Assembly (NCBI GenBank): GCA_016930085.1
Contig: JAFGHO010000105.1
Coordinates: 1 to 64,000, forward strand
Direction: 5' to 3'
Origin: Spirochaetales bacterium
GTDB taxonomy: Bacteria > Spirochaetota > Spirochaetia > SZUA-6 > JAFGRV01
DNA length: 64,000 nucleotides
The translations under genes were made by a program, and so were the position numbers. The notes under the pieces are model-generated. The model was not told the DNA's origin and did not search any database. It saw only the letters and a program-made list of their open reading frames with translations. This document shows, in pieces, positions 17,455-26,998 of this stretch; position 1 is the stretch's first letter, and every line of letters starts with the position of its first letter.

Positions 17455-17598
17455 TCAGCTTACTTCGCAGGAGCCGTCCTTGAGCTGCTGCTGATCCTGA
17501 GTTTGAGTCATTATCCGGTCTTGTGTTTGTGCCGATGTTCCGGCAAAAAGTGATGTAATGGTAAAAAAAACCACCAAAAAAATAAAATACTTTTTCAT
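17455..17598 (-). CDS. 47-residue secreted small protein
   Basis: The reading frame starts at ATG 17598 with a perfect GGAGG 5 bases upstream. Residues 1-23 form a classical signal peptide: Met-Lys-Lys, a hydrophobic core, and A-G-T-S-A before the cleavage site. The mature part is about 24 residues, rich in Gln, Thr and Asp (QTQDRIMTQTQDQQQ), and ends with a lone Cys (GSCEVS). The strong start signals and clean domain order make it a likely real gene. Function unknown. The spacer 17599-17835 up to uvrC holds only an 8-bp CCTGTTTC inverted repeat (17679-17734), possibly regulatory. Confidence 0.65.
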   Translation of the reverse strand: MKKYFIFLVVFFTITSLFAGTSAQTQDRIMTQTQDQQQLKDGSCEVS

Positions 17599-17835
17599 AA
17601 TACCTCCAGCTTTCTTTAAATTTACTTTTTGCCCGGCCTTCTCTATCCTCTACATATAGTATACGCTTGCCTTCCGGCCCTGTTTCAATCGATACCAAAT
17701 TATTAATATGATACGCATGATTAATCGAAACAGGACGGGAATAACTCAAGAATAAGGGGAAACGGCTTGGACGGCCGCTATCATTCCCCTTTTTCATTCC
17801 CTTTTTTTATAGTAAGATAAAGCAGGGACATTTAT

Positions 17836-19644
17836 ATGGATGCGAAAGACACAATCCTTTACCTCAAGCGGAAGATCGATGAAATGCCGGACAAACCGGG
17901 TGTCTATCTCTTCAAAAACCGGAAGAAGATCATCTATGTCGGAAAAGCGCGAAGCCTGAAAAAACGGCTGAAATCGTATTTTTCCGGTGAAAAGGATATC
18001 AAGACACAGATCCTCACGGAACGGGCTTCCGATATCGAGGTGATTATTACCCGGAACGAGTATGAGGCGCTGCTTTTGGAAAACAGTCTCATCAAGCAGT
18101 GGACGCCGCGGTTCAATATAAATCTCAAGGACGGGAAATCGTATCCGGTGATCAGAATTACCGATGAGAGGTTCCCGCGGGTTTTCCGGACGCGCCATAT
18201 TGTTTTCGACGGTTCCCAATATTTCGGTCCCTTTCCCGACACCCGACGGATCGACCTTTATCTCCAGATTATCGAGCGGTATTTCCCTTTAAGAAAATGC
18301 AAGGGAAAGCTGAAAAAACGGAAGCATCCCTGCCTCTACTATCATATCAAGCGCTGTTCGGCGCCATGCTGCGGCAGCATCACGCAGGAGGAGTACAACC
18401 TTACCGTCGACAGGATCAGGAAACTTCTCTCCGGGAAAACGGACGATCTGTTGCATGAACTCAAAAAAAGGATGACTGAGGCTGCCGGGCGGATGGATTA
18501 CGAGCGGGCGGCCGCCTACCGGGACCGGATGCATGCCATAACACACGTGAGGGAAGTGCAGCAGGTCGTCGATCCGCACCACGAAGCCCGCGATTATATC
18601 GGGTATGCAACACATGAAAACCTCTGCACCTTTGTCGTCCTCAAGTACCGGGGCGGGATTCTCTCCGGCAGGGAGGTGTTCCCCGTGGAATTCTATTCGA
18701 CGGAAACGGAGGCCCTCTGTCAATGTATCATCCAGTACTATGACAAAATCCGGACACTGCCATCGGCCGTCTATCTTCCCGCCGGTTCGTCGGACGAGGA
18801 AACCCTTCGTGCCTATTTCTCGGATAGCAAGGGGAACGTCCGCATCAAAATCCCCAGAAAAGGAAAGCATGCCGACGTTATCGCTACGGCGGAGGAGAAT
18901 GCCCGCGAGGAGATAGAGGCGCGGATCAGAAAACTCGATTCCCTGAAAGCCCTTGAAGAACTCGAAAGTGTATTGGGGATCGGGCGGCTTCCCTCGAGAA
19001 TCGAGGGGTTCGATATATCCCACCTGGCGGGTGAATATACGGTCGGGTCGATGGTTTCTTTTTCCGGCGGTCTCGCGGATAAAGCCTCCTACAGGTATTT
19101 CAGGCTCCGTTCGCTCGGGGACGGGAAGATCGACGATTACGAAGCGCTCCGGGAAGTGGTGGCCCGGCGTTATACCCGCGTGGTGAACGAACATCTCACC
19201 CGGCCGGACCTCATCCTCGTCGACGGAGGGAAGGGCCAGCTTTCTTCCGTCTGTAAGATATTGCGCGCGCTCGAACTCGCCGATATTCCCGTCATCGGTC
19301 TTGCCAAAAAGAACGAAGAAATATTCGTGCCGGGAAAGGAGAACCCGATCATTCTCGATCCCGCGTCTCCGGCGCTGAGGTTGCTCGAGGCCGTCAGGGA
19401 CGAAGCGCACCGGTTTGCCGTCGGTCTGAACAGACGGTTGAGGAAAAAATCGGTCTCCCACTCGATACTCGAGAACATCAAGGGAATCGGGCGGAAAAGA
19501 AGCGCGATGCTGCTCCATACATTCGGCTCGATCGGGAAAATGATCGAAGCGGGACCCGGGGAAGTGGCAAAGGCGGCGCGGATACCTGTTCAAAAGGCGG
19601 AAGAAGTGTTGAAACTGCTCGAAAGCGGGCAGGAGGAGACATAG
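17836..19644 (+). CDS. uvrC: Excinuclease ABC subunit C
   Basis: 602 residues, full length for UvrC. The N-terminal GIY-YIG nuclease domain begins GVYLFKNRKKIIYVGKA. The Cys-rich linker (CLYYHIKRCSAPCCG, about residues 170-185) follows, then the UVR motif that binds UvrB (about 205-240). The RNase-H-like C-terminal nuclease has IEGFDISHLAG and ILVDGGKGQL, and two helix-hairpin-helix motifs lie at the end (ENIKGIGRKRSAMLL). It makes the dual incisions in nucleotide excision repair. It has no operon partners here, and kamA follows after 107 bases. Confidence 0.97.
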   Translation: MDAKDTILYLKRKIDEMPDKPGVYLFKNRKKIIYVGKARSLKKRLKSYFSGEKDIKTQILTERASDIEVIITRNEYEALLLENSLIKQWTPRFNINLKDGKSYPVIRITDERFPRVFRTRHIVFDGSQYFGPFPDTRRIDLYLQIIERYFPLRKCKGKLKKRKHPCLYYHIKRCSAPCCGSITQEEYNLTVDRIRKLLSGKTDDLLHELKKRMTEAAGRMDYERAAAYRDRMHAITHVREVQQVVDPHHEARDYIGYATHENLCTFVVLKYRGGILSGREVFPVEFYSTETEALCQCIIQYYDKIRTLPSAVYLPAGSSDEETLRAYFSDSKGNVRIKIPRKGKHADVIATAEENAREEIEARIRKLDSLKALEELESVLGIGRLPSRIEGFDISHLAGEYTVGSMVSFSGGLADKASYRYFRLRSLGDGKIDDYEALREVVARRYTRVVNEHLTRPDLILVDGGKGQLSSVCKILRALELADIPVIGLAKKNEEIFVPGKENPIILDPASPALRLLEAVRDEAHRFAVGLNRRLRKKSVSHSILENIKGIGRKRSAMLLHTFGSIGKMIEAGPGEVAKAARIPVQKAEEVLKLLESGQEET

Positions 19645-19751
19645 CGTGAATTTCCTGAGGGCATTCGCCTTGATGATTTTTTCAAATATGAGTATTATGA
19701 TAATAAATTGAGGTTCAGAAACAACCTGGATCGCGCAGAAAAGGGAGGAAG

Positions 19752-20984
19752 ATGATAATCAGGGACGACCGGCGATCGACCGGAACATCACACATGTATC
19801 GGAAAACGACGATACATGGAAACGGGTCCGAAAAAGAAAGTTTTTCCGTTATCTCGGAAAAGGCCGATTCCTTCCGCAGACGCTTTTTCCCCGGTGTTTC
19901 GCAAAACGACTGGAACGACTGGCGGTGGCAGCTTTTGAACAGAATACGCGACCGTGAAGGTATCGAAGCGGTCGTTACCCTTTCCGAAGGCGAGAAAAAG
20001 GCCCTTGAAGCGGTCGAATCGCAGCTGCCGTTTTCACTGACGCCCTACTTCGCCCACCTCGTCGAGGGAAGCGGCACGGACGATCCCGTCAGACGAACCG
20101 TCATACCAGTGTTAAGCGAGACACGCGTGAGCCCCGGAGAGCGGGACGACCCGCTCGGCGAGGAAAAACACCGGCGGGCTTCCTGCATCGTGCACCGTTA
20201 CCCCGACAGGGTCCTTTTTCTCGTCACCGGTCTTTGCGCGGCCTATTGCAGGTATTGCACGCGAAGCAGGCTCGTCGGCGGCCGTCACGATATTTCATCG
20301 GCAAAGCCGGAATGGGAAAAGGGTATCGATTACATTCGCGGCAACACCGATATCCGTGACGTTCTCGTATCGGGCGGCGACCCCCTCATGCTTTCGGACC
20401 GTAAACTCGAGTGGCTGCTCGAACGGCTGAAAGGAATCCCCCATGTTCAGATCGTCCGCATCGGTACCAGGGTACCGGTCGTTCTGCCCCAGCGGATCAC
20501 GGCCGATCTCGTTGAGATGCTCGGGCGTTACCATCCCCTCTGGATGAGTATCCACGTCACCCACCCGGACGAACTGACCGGCGAGACCGCCTTTGCCTTA
20601 AACCGGCTCGCGGACGCGGGTATACCGATGGGAAGCCAGACCGTGCTGCTTGCGGGGATCAATGATTCGGTCGAATGCATGAAGACGCTGATGCACGGAC
20701 TCCTTACGATGAGGGTGCGGCCGTATTACCTCTACCAGTGCGATCCCATTACCGGTTCCGCCCATTTCAGAACCCCGGTCAAAAAAGGGCTCGAGATCAT
20801 CCGGGGGCTGCAGGGGTTTACCACCGGGTTCGCGGTCCCCACCTACGTCATCGACGCGCCGGGCGGTGGCGGCAAGATCCCCCTTTTCCCGGACCGGATC
20901 GTCGGACGGGACGGAGGCGACCTGCTTGTCTCGAATTACACATCCGAAGTGTTTCGCTACCCCGACCCCGAAGGCGGGGAGTGA
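19752..20984 (+). CDS. kamA: Lysine 2,3-aminomutase family radical SAM enzyme
   Basis: 410 residues. GGGAGGAAG precedes ATG 19752. Residues about 40-60 carry the KamA-type NDWNDWRWQLLNRI. The radical-SAM cluster motif is CAAYCRYCTRS (about 163-170). The PLP-binding lysine is in DAPGGGGKIPLFPD near the end, and QCDPITG keeps the Cys that is a zinc ligand in the clostridial enzyme. The protein stops soon after SEVFRYPDPEGGE, so the C-terminal CxCxxC zinc motif of the clostridial enzyme is absent. It should convert L-lysine to L-beta-lysine, though a related substrate is possible. Its last 28 bases overlap the convergent gene on the other strand. Confidence 0.9.
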   Translation: MIIRDDRRSTGTSHMYRKTTIHGNGSEKESFSVISEKADSFRRRFFPGVSQNDWNDWRWQLLNRIRDREGIEAVVTLSEGEKKALEAVESQLPFSLTPYFAHLVEGSGTDDPVRRTVIPVLSETRVSPGERDDPLGEEKHRRASCIVHRYPDRVLFLVTGLCAAYCRYCTRSRLVGGRHDISSAKPEWEKGIDYIRGNTDIRDVLVSGGDPLMLSDRKLEWLLERLKGIPHVQIVRIGTRVPVVLPQRITADLVEMLGRYHPLWMSIHVTHPDELTGETAFALNRLADAGIPMGSQTVLLAGINDSVECMKTLMHGLLTMRVRPYYLYQCDPITGSAHFRTPVKKGLEIIRGLQGFTTGFAVPTYVIDAPGGGGKIPLFPDRIVGRDGGDLLVSNYTSEVFRYPDPEGGE

Positions 20985-22678
20985 GGTTTTTTGGTCAAAC
21001 CGCCGGTGACGGCGATCACACGTTGTACCGTGATTTCGTCCGGATCGAGGGAGACAGCCTTTTCCAGAAATGTTCGTGCTTCTTTCATCTCGTTTTTTCT
21101 GTAACAGGCTAACGCACACAATGCGGCGGTGATTGCCTTGTTTTTTGTGTTTTCATGATTCCTGAATGATTGTCTGAGGCAGAATAATCCCTCATCGGTA
21201 CGGTCATGCTGCAACAGCGAGAAACCATAGGTTCCTTGTATAGAAGGGTTCCATGGCAGGCGTTCATACGCATAACGCGCATATTCCATTGCATTGCCGC
21301 ATTCGCCGCTTATTAATGAACGGCGCAGTAAAAAATAGGCGAGGTTGTTGAACAGATATACATTATCGAATTCGAACCTGTCGCGCTCATCATTTTGATA
21401 ATTTTCTTTTTCCCGGTGTTCTTTTGTTTTTTCAAGAAGATGTATCGCTTCATTCTCTTTGCCGAGTGAAGCAATGGCATTGGCCTTGACAATGAGAAAA
21501 TGCAAATCGGTATGCACATCATACGGAGCATGATCGCAGAGATCGACAACCTTATTAAATCGCCTCAACCGTAAAGCATATACGCATTCGATATACAACT
21601 TATTTTTCGTGTATTCGACAATATTAACTCCTTTTGTAATATATTCCCATAAAGCCAGGCCGTCTGAACGATAGGACGACAACCCCATTTTTATTTGACG
21701 GGGATACAGGCTGAACAGGAAATTGAGAAAAGAGGATATACATACGACTTCACATAAGGCAATACGTATGCCTATATTTTGAATCGAAAATCCGCATGTA
21801 AATAAAATCACCAACAATACGAATAAATGAAACACGATACCCGCACTCGTTCCCATGATGATGCGAAATCGCAGCTTTCCATCCACGGGGAAGACAGCGG
21901 CGCATAATCCGGCATTCAGGGTTTTTCTGATTGTAATAAACATCCGTTTGTTTATTAATTTTCTCAGTATAAGGGGGCCGGTACCTGTGACGATTTCAAA
22001 TATCCTCCCATGCAACAATGCGTAAACGAGTGCATGGGCGCCTTCGTGTAATACGATCATAAGAATATTGCTTATCAAAATCAGCGTCATGTTTATAATG
22101 ATAATAACGGGTCTGAACGTGATACCGGGTTGGGAAAAAACGAGTGCAAATAAAAATATGAAAAAACATGAAATGATTAAAATGACGTATGCGTGGTGAA
22201 AAAATGAACGGCGTTCGAAACAGCCGGGACATATGCTTGTACATGCAGTGTGGGTAAATTGCGAACCCAGGAGGGATATGCAGCCGCATATATCACATTT
22301 TTCGTAGGTGTATCCCGTTAATGCATGCAATTCTTCCTTAGCCGAATATTTATCGACTCGTTTTTTTGCGTTTTTCATGATGTCCTCGAAAAGGTCGACC
22401 GCTTCCTGCTTCCGGTCCTGCTGCTTCAGGAGTATACCGAGATTGTACATCGCATCGGTGAAATTCTGCTTGCTATCGATTGCCTTACGATAATGGAATT
22501 CGGCACGCCCGGCGTCATTGTTTTCATGATATATGGCGGCCAGGTTATTATGGGCAAAGGGGTTCGTTTCATCCGTTTCGAGAATCGTCTTGTACAGGGT
22601 GAAGGCTTCTTTCTTATTTCCCTTTTTTTCCAGGTGGTATGCTTTTTTGAGTATGTGTAATGTCTTTTTTATGCTCAT
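20957..22678 (-). CDS. TPR / zinc-ribbon / M50-like membrane metalloprotease / TPR fusion
   Basis: 573 residues in four parts. Residues 1-105 are TPR-like (FAHNNLAAIYHENNDAGRAE, then AMYNLGILLKQQ). Residues about 125-155 hold two CxxC pairs (CDICGC and CPGC) like a zinc ribbon. Residues about 165-340 are a multi-spanning domain with HEGAHALVYALLHG near 212, an HExxH site, and SSYRSDGLALWEY near 340, where site-2 proteases have their third ligand in an ..DG motif. Residues about 350-560 are further TPR-like repeats. This would be an intramembrane or membrane-surface protease with protein-binding arms. Activity is inferred, and it could instead be a proteolytically dead scaffold. Its 3' end overlaps the kamA end. 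Confidence 0.7.
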   Translation of the reverse strand: MSIKKTLHILKKAYHLEKKGNKKEAFTLYKTILETDETNPFAHNNLAAIYHENNDAGRAEFHYRKAIDSKQNFTDAMYNLGILLKQQDRKQEAVDLFEDIMKNAKKRVDKYSAKEELHALTGYTYEKCDICGCISLLGSQFTHTACTSICPGCFERRSFFHHAYVILIISCFFIFLFALVFSQPGITFRPVIIIINMTLILISNILMIVLHEGAHALVYALLHGRIFEIVTGTGPLILRKLINKRMFITIRKTLNAGLCAAVFPVDGKLRFRIIMGTSAGIVFHLFVLLVILFTCGFSIQNIGIRIALCEVVCISSFLNFLFSLYPRQIKMGLSSYRSDGLALWEYITKGVNIVEYTKNKLYIECVYALRLRRFNKVVDLCDHAPYDVHTDLHFLIVKANAIASLGKENEAIHLLEKTKEHREKENYQNDERDRFEFDNVYLFNNLAYFLLRRSLISGECGNAMEYARYAYERLPWNPSIQGTYGFSLLQHDRTDEGLFCLRQSFRNHENTKNKAITAALCALACYRKNEMKEARTFLEKAVSLDPDEITVQRVIAVTGGLTKKPHSPPSGSG

Positions 22679-22822
22679 AGCTATCTATAGTCGCAAATTA
22701 TTGCAGGGTCAAGAATTAATATAATTTTTTTACGTAATGTTATCATTTAAATGGTTTGCATATTTTTTTATAATGAAATAAATCAGATTTCAGTGTGCCT
22801 TGATTATTGCCCAATCAATATG

Positions 22823-23033
22823 AACATCGGATTAACCGGATTACGCGGATAATAAGGTATTGGTGAGTTTCCTATATACAAAGTTTTTTATTATAAGGGA
22901 GGAGTACAATTATCTCAAAGAGGTCACAAAAAACACAAAGGAAAACCATTCCTCTGTGTGATAGAAATCTTTTTATATAATCATTCAACTGAAGCCAATT
23001 ATTCAATCCGTGTAATTCGTACAATCCGATGTT
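22823..23033. repeat. Inverted-repeat element with CGGATT arms
   Basis: A 28-base arm at 22823-22850 and its inverted copy at 23006-23033 match at 23 of 28 positions (AACATCGGATT outermost, CGGAT innermost). Between them lies a CAAAGAGGTCACAAAAAACA patch like the CACAGAG patch at 2177-2208. No gene is present in the 22679-23087 spacer. It looks like a decayed copy of the family seen at 2177-2603. Confidence 0.55.
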
Positions 23034-23087
23034 TAATTCCTCTTTTTCTTTCATTTAACCTTCACTTTTTATCACCGCGTCCCCGCT

Positions 23088-24716
23088 TCACGCGGGGGCG
23101 GCATCCGTGTCCGCGGCGCCGGAGACACCGGCCAGGAGGTTGTCGATATTCCTGTTTATTTCGAGATTTTCCTTTTTTATCTCCGTGATGGTTTCCATGA
23201 TGCGGACGGATTTTTCCTTGTAATCCTTGAGGCTCGAAATAATGTCGTACAATTCGGAAAAGTAATCTTTGAGTTCCCCGAATGTCGCCACATAGGTCCG
23301 CGAAATCTCTTCTTCCTTGGCCGCGCTGGCGCTCATGGAATCGTTCATCGCGATCAGGTCGCTGTTTTCTTCGATAAAGGTTCCGCTTTTATTTACCAGA
23401 TTGTCCATGGAGCCGGCGATATCGGAGATGAGGGGGGAGGATTTTTCGATTCCTTCGATAATCCCGTAAAACGATTCGCTCGTGTCCTTGACAAGAGCGA
23501 CGCTTTCCGAAATACGGTCGTTCATTTCCTTTATGAGATCGTGTATCTCCATCGTTCTCGTTCTGGAGCCGTCCGCCAGTTTTCGTATTTCATCCGCGAC
23601 AACGGAAAATCCCTTTCCCGCCTCTCCCGCGTGCGCCGCCTCGATCGAAGCGTTCATCGCGAGAAGGTCCGTCTGTCCCGATATCGTCGAAATGGCCTCG
23701 ATTATTTCTTCCATCCGGCTTTTGTAATTGCCGAGTTCCCCGATGATGTTGACGACTTCGGTGACACTTTCCCTGCCCGAGATCGCTTTCGAGGAAAGAG
23801 CCTGGTTGATGGTGCGTGAGGTTGTGACATGCTGAGAAATATCGTCGAGGGAACCGAGAATTTTTTGCTGTTCCGAGGTATTGGCGGACACGAGGACCTG
23901 CTGTTTACGGATAATCCCGATGATGTTTTCGATTTCGGAAATAAAGACATCCAGATTTTTCTGCGTATCGTTGATTTTATCGGACAGGTAACCCGAGGTT
24001 TTGGAAAGGGTGTCCACCCGTGTGGAGTAATTGCTGAAAATAGCGTCGATTTCCCTGAGTTGGGCCGATATTTTTGTCTGGCTTTCATTGAGCCTTTTTT
24101 TGAAGTGGACGACATCCCCGATGATTTTATTGTTCCTCCCGAGCATCTCCCCCGTTTTCAGATTTTCATTGATTGCATTATCGACAAGTTTATTCTGGGC
24201 ATTTGAAACGATGATGATAAGCGTGCACGCCATAATATAAAAAATAAAAAAGAGGGGGATTCTGGTGATGAGTGATTGCTGTCCGGATTGCAGAATCACG
24301 TATACCGAAGGGCCCAAACATGTTATCGCGCTGATGATGGTGAAATACCTGTTGACTAAAATCCCCGACGGAATAAGCAGGGCGACGGAAAGCCCGTAAA
24401 TCGTAATCAATACCTGGGCTATCTCCGTTACGGGGCTGTAGGCGAGGACAAAGGCAAGCAGTACCTGGAGGGTGAGAAGGAAAATGCCGTTACCGATTCT
24501 TATTCTGTCTTTGATGACAAGAACAAGGCTGAAAATATTGATGAAAAGGGCGGAAACCGTGAGGTATCCGGCCATCATGTTTCCCACAACAAAGAACAGG
24601 ACGAAAATAATGATCACTTCGAATACGGTCACGGCAATAATAAACGCGCGGCTTACGCCTTTATAATATTTGTTGAAATAATCCGGTGTATCGACATGTT
24701 TTTCTTTTGTTTTCAA
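23088..24716 (-). CDS. Methyl-accepting chemotaxis protein with polytopic membrane input domain
   Basis: 542 residues. The first 190 residues contain about six TM helices without a large periplasmic sensor domain. They resemble the membrane region of 7TM-type or light/energy-sensing inputs rather than a classical two-TM receptor. A coiled coil follows, and the highly conserved hairpin tip of MCP signalling domains, [20 protein letters not shown] then DEIRKLAD, lies near residue 355. It should control CheA in the chemotaxis array, sensing something in the membrane or redox state (inference). There is no HAMP domain. Confidence 0.92.
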   Translation of the reverse strand: MKTKEKHVDTPDYFNKYYKGVSRAFIIAVTVFEVIIIFVLFFVVGNMMAGYLTVSALFINIFSLVLVIKDRIRIGNGIFLLTLQVLLAFVLAYSPVTEIAQVLITIYGLSVALLIPSGILVNRYFTIISAITCLGPSVYVILQSGQQSLITRIPLFFIFYIMACTLIIIVSNAQNKLVDNAINENLKTGEMLGRNNKIIGDVVHFKKRLNESQTKISAQLREIDAIFSNYSTRVDTLSKTSGYLSDKINDTQKNLDVFISEIENIIGIIRKQQVLVSANTSEQQKILGSLDDISQHVTTSRTINQALSSKAISGRESVTEVVNIIGELGNYKSRMEEIIEAISTISGQTDLLAMNASIEAAHAGEAGKGFSVVADEIRKLADGSRTRTMEIHDLIKEMNDRISESVALVKDTSESFYGIIEGIEKSSPLISDIAGSMDNLVNKSGTFIEENSDLIAMNDSMSASAAKEEEISRTYVATFGELKDYFSELYDIISSLKDYKEKSVRIMETITEIKKENLEINRNIDNLLAGVSGAADTDAAPA

Positions 24717-24938
24717 TACGGTACCTCTTTACGGTGGAACGGCAGCATCGTCTTCCGTCTGCGACTTATATATTATATTAATATGCATCCCGATAAAAAT
24801 ATCAAATACTATTTTTCAAATTCTGTTTTCTCATGGGATTGATTGAATTAGCCGGGCAATTTCATATATTTAATGGTAACAACAGATACGTGAAATTTAT
24901 TTCCTGTGAAGTATTCCGTATTTATTAAAGGAGTCGCG

Positions 24939-25545
24939 GTGATTTTCATAACGCTTCCCGTTTTTATTATCCTCGGGATTACGCTTTATATGTCTCTTTT
25001 TTATTTCTGGCTTTACGGCTACAGGAAAAAGATAAAGGTCACGGACGGAATTGGACGGCCGCACGATATTATACAACCACCTGGCAATTCACCGGCGTAT
25101 TCAGGCGGCGTTCATTGAATCGGGACGGCATGTGTTCCCGATCAGCCTGATGATGATCGATATCGACGATTTCAAGGCGATTAATGACTCTTTCGGACAC
25201 CCGGCGGGAGGCAGCGTATTGAAAACCCTTGCTGGAGTTATCAGCGGGTCGGCCGGAAACAACGATTCGGCAGGAAGGTACGGGGGCGACGAGTTTATTC
25301 TCAGTCTCCTTTATTGTGGTAAAAAGGAAGCGATGGTCATTGCCGACAGAATCAGACTGAAGTTTCTATCCGAACGCTTTGCGGATATTACCGCGCTCAA
25401 ACCGACGATCAGCATCGGCGTTGCGATCCAGAACGGGGAAATTCCCGGCCGTAAAGAAATCGATCTGATCCATCTGGTTGACCTGGCGTTGTACGAGGTG
25501 AAAAAAGGCGGAAAAGACTGTATCGTTTTTCATGTTCTTGAATGA
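24939..25545 (+). pseudogene. Membrane-anchored GGDEF diguanylate cyclase, frameshifted
   Basis: AAAGGAG (24927-24933) precedes GTG 24939, which opens a TM anchor (FITLPVFIILGITLYMS) and linker YRKKIKVTDG. Near 25045-25050 the frame is lost. Removing a single G from the GGACGGAATT run would read on as TDELDGRTILYNHLA, where GGDEF domains normally start. The second frame then carries a complete domain to 25545: MMIDIDDFKAINDSFGH (metal and substrate site) and GRYGGDEFILSL (active signature), with no RxxD inhibitory site. A TTG at 25051 could start the domain alone. The cause could be a real mutation, slippage-dependent expression or a sequencing error. The full protein would make c-di-GMP at the inner membrane. 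Confidence 0.75.
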
Positions 25546-25635
25546 TACCATATGATTGTCCGTTCGCGGGCCGCCTTGAAATTTGTATGGTGAACGATTA
25601 CAATAAAGAGAAGATCAACCTGAGGGGAGGAACCA

Positions 25636-26118
25636 ATGAAAAAACTATTGCCATGCATCATGCTTTTGATCGTTTTATCCGGCGTCACGGCCGCAGCCCA
25701 GAGCGGGAAAATGAGCATTATCGTCAAGGAAACCCAGGCCCGGGAAAAACCGTCGTATCTGGGAAAAATTCTTGCCGTACTCACATATGGCGAGATGGTC
25801 GATACCGTTTCACTCGAAAAGGACTGGTACCGGGTGCGGCTTTCAGGCGGAAGGGAGGGCTGGGTTCATTCATCGGCCCTGACCAAAAAAAAGATCGTTC
25901 TCAAGGCCGGAAAGACCGATACGGAAAAATATGCCGATTCGGATGACGTCGTGCTTGCCGGAAAGGGGTTCAACGAACAGGTCGAAAAGCAGTACAGGAA
26001 AGAGAAGGACCTCGATTTTTCAGAAGTCGACAGAATGGAGAAGATCGTGGTCACGCCCGGACAGATGGAGGAGTTCCTCGGCGCCGGCGGACTTGAAGGC
26101 GTGGAAGGGGGTGTATGA
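25636..26118 (+). CDS. Secreted SH3-domain protein
   Basis: 160 residues. GAGGGGAGG precedes the ATG. Residues 1-21 are a signal peptide (VTAAA/QS). Residues about 27-85 form a bacterial SH3 domain: MSIIVKETQAREKPSYLGK, YGEMVDTVSLEKDWYRVRL and GREGWVHSSAL. The C-terminal 70 residues are charged and unrecognised. Such domains bind peptidoglycan or peptide ligands in the periplasm. The stop overlaps the start of the next gene (ATGATG), so it is the first gene of an SH3 / M48 / cyclase operon. Confidence 0.85.
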   Translation: MKKLLPCIMLLIVLSGVTAAAQSGKMSIIVKETQAREKPSYLGKILAVLTYGEMVDTVSLEKDWYRVRLSGGREGWVHSSALTKKKIVLKAGKTDTEKYADSDDVVLAGKGFNEQVEKQYRKEKDLDFSEVDRMEKIVVTPGQMEEFLGAGGLEGVEGGV

Positions 26119-26990
26119 TGAGAGTTGTCCTTGTTATTCTTGCGGTGACTGTCGCGATGACGGCGGGGTCTTGTATTTCGATTGAAGATATCAGCATCAG
26201 CGATATAAAACAGGTCGCCGATACCGCGGGCAAGATACAGAAAAGCATGGAGGATTTCACCCCGGAACAGGAGTATTACATCGGCAGGGCGGTGGGCGCG
26301 ATGGTTCTCGATCAGTACAAGCCGTACCGCAATAAAAAGGCCACCGACTATATCAACCTCCTCGGCCAGACACTCGCCCTTTTTTCCGAAAGGCCAGAGC
26401 TTTTCGGGGGGTATCACTTCCTTATTCTCGATTCGGATGAGATCAACGCTTTTGCAACTCCCAGCGGGCTGGTCTTTGTCACCCGCGGACTGCTTCGCCT
26501 TGCCCGTTCGGAAGACGGGGTAGCCGCGATACTCGCCCACGAGATCGGACATATCGTGAAAAAGCACGGACTCCAGTCGATCAAACAGGCCCGGATAACC
26601 GAGGCCCTGACCAGTGCCGCGATCACCGCGGCGGATACGGCCGGCTATGAGGAGGTCGCGGCATTGACCGAGACCTTTTCCGCCTCGATCGACGATATCG
26701 CGAAGACCCTGATCGTCAATGGCTATTCGCGGGAGTTCGAATTGCAGGCCGATGCGATGGCGGTACAGATACTTGCTGAGGTCGGTTATGATCCCGAAGC
26801 CCTCATCGAACTGCTCGAGGCCCTCGATGCGGGCTATAAACCGGGGGGACTCGATTTTGCCAAGACCCACCCGAACCCCCGAAAGAGGATCGACGGGGTA
26901 AAAAAGGCGATGAAGGATTACCGGCCTGTTTCCCGTGGGGACGCTTCCGGGCGCGAGAAGCGTTTCAGGGCGTTTATTAAAGAGATCTGA
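26115..26990 (+). CDS. M48-family metalloprotease, lipoprotein
   Basis: 291 residues. The signal peptide ends in a lipobox (MTAGSC, Cys about 20), so the enzyme is probably anchored at the periplasmic face. The zinc site is HEIGHIVKKHG (about residues 142-152), with the third ligand in EFELQADAMAV (about 210). NAFATPSGLVFVTRGLL precedes the site as in M48 (BepA/LoiP-like) proteases. It likely degrades or edits misfolded envelope proteins. Translational overlap with the SH3 gene and an 8-base gap to the cyclase gene suggest that the three products work in one envelope-sensing or maintenance pathway. Confidence 0.92.
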   Translation: MMRVVLVILAVTVAMTAGSCISIEDISISDIKQVADTAGKIQKSMEDFTPEQEYYIGRAVGAMVLDQYKPYRNKKATDYINLLGQTLALFSERPELFGGYHFLILDSDEINAFATPSGLVFVTRGLLRLARSEDGVAAILAHEIGHIVKKHGLQSIKQARITEALTSAAITAADTAGYEEVAALTETFSASIDDIAKTLIVNGYSREFELQADAMAVQILAEVGYDPEALIELLEALDAGYKPGGLDFAKTHPNPRKRIDGVKKAMKDYRPVSRGDASGREKRFRAFIKEI

Positions 26991-26998
26991 TCGCTGCC

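Noticed and set aside
17342-17797. 151-codon minus-strand open frame
   Set aside because: It overlaps the small secreted gene in a different frame and lacks a start signal. The short frame has a perfect ribosome-binding site and signal peptide.
18289-19593. 434-codon minus-strand open frame
   Set aside because: Antisense to uvrC, which has all expected motifs.
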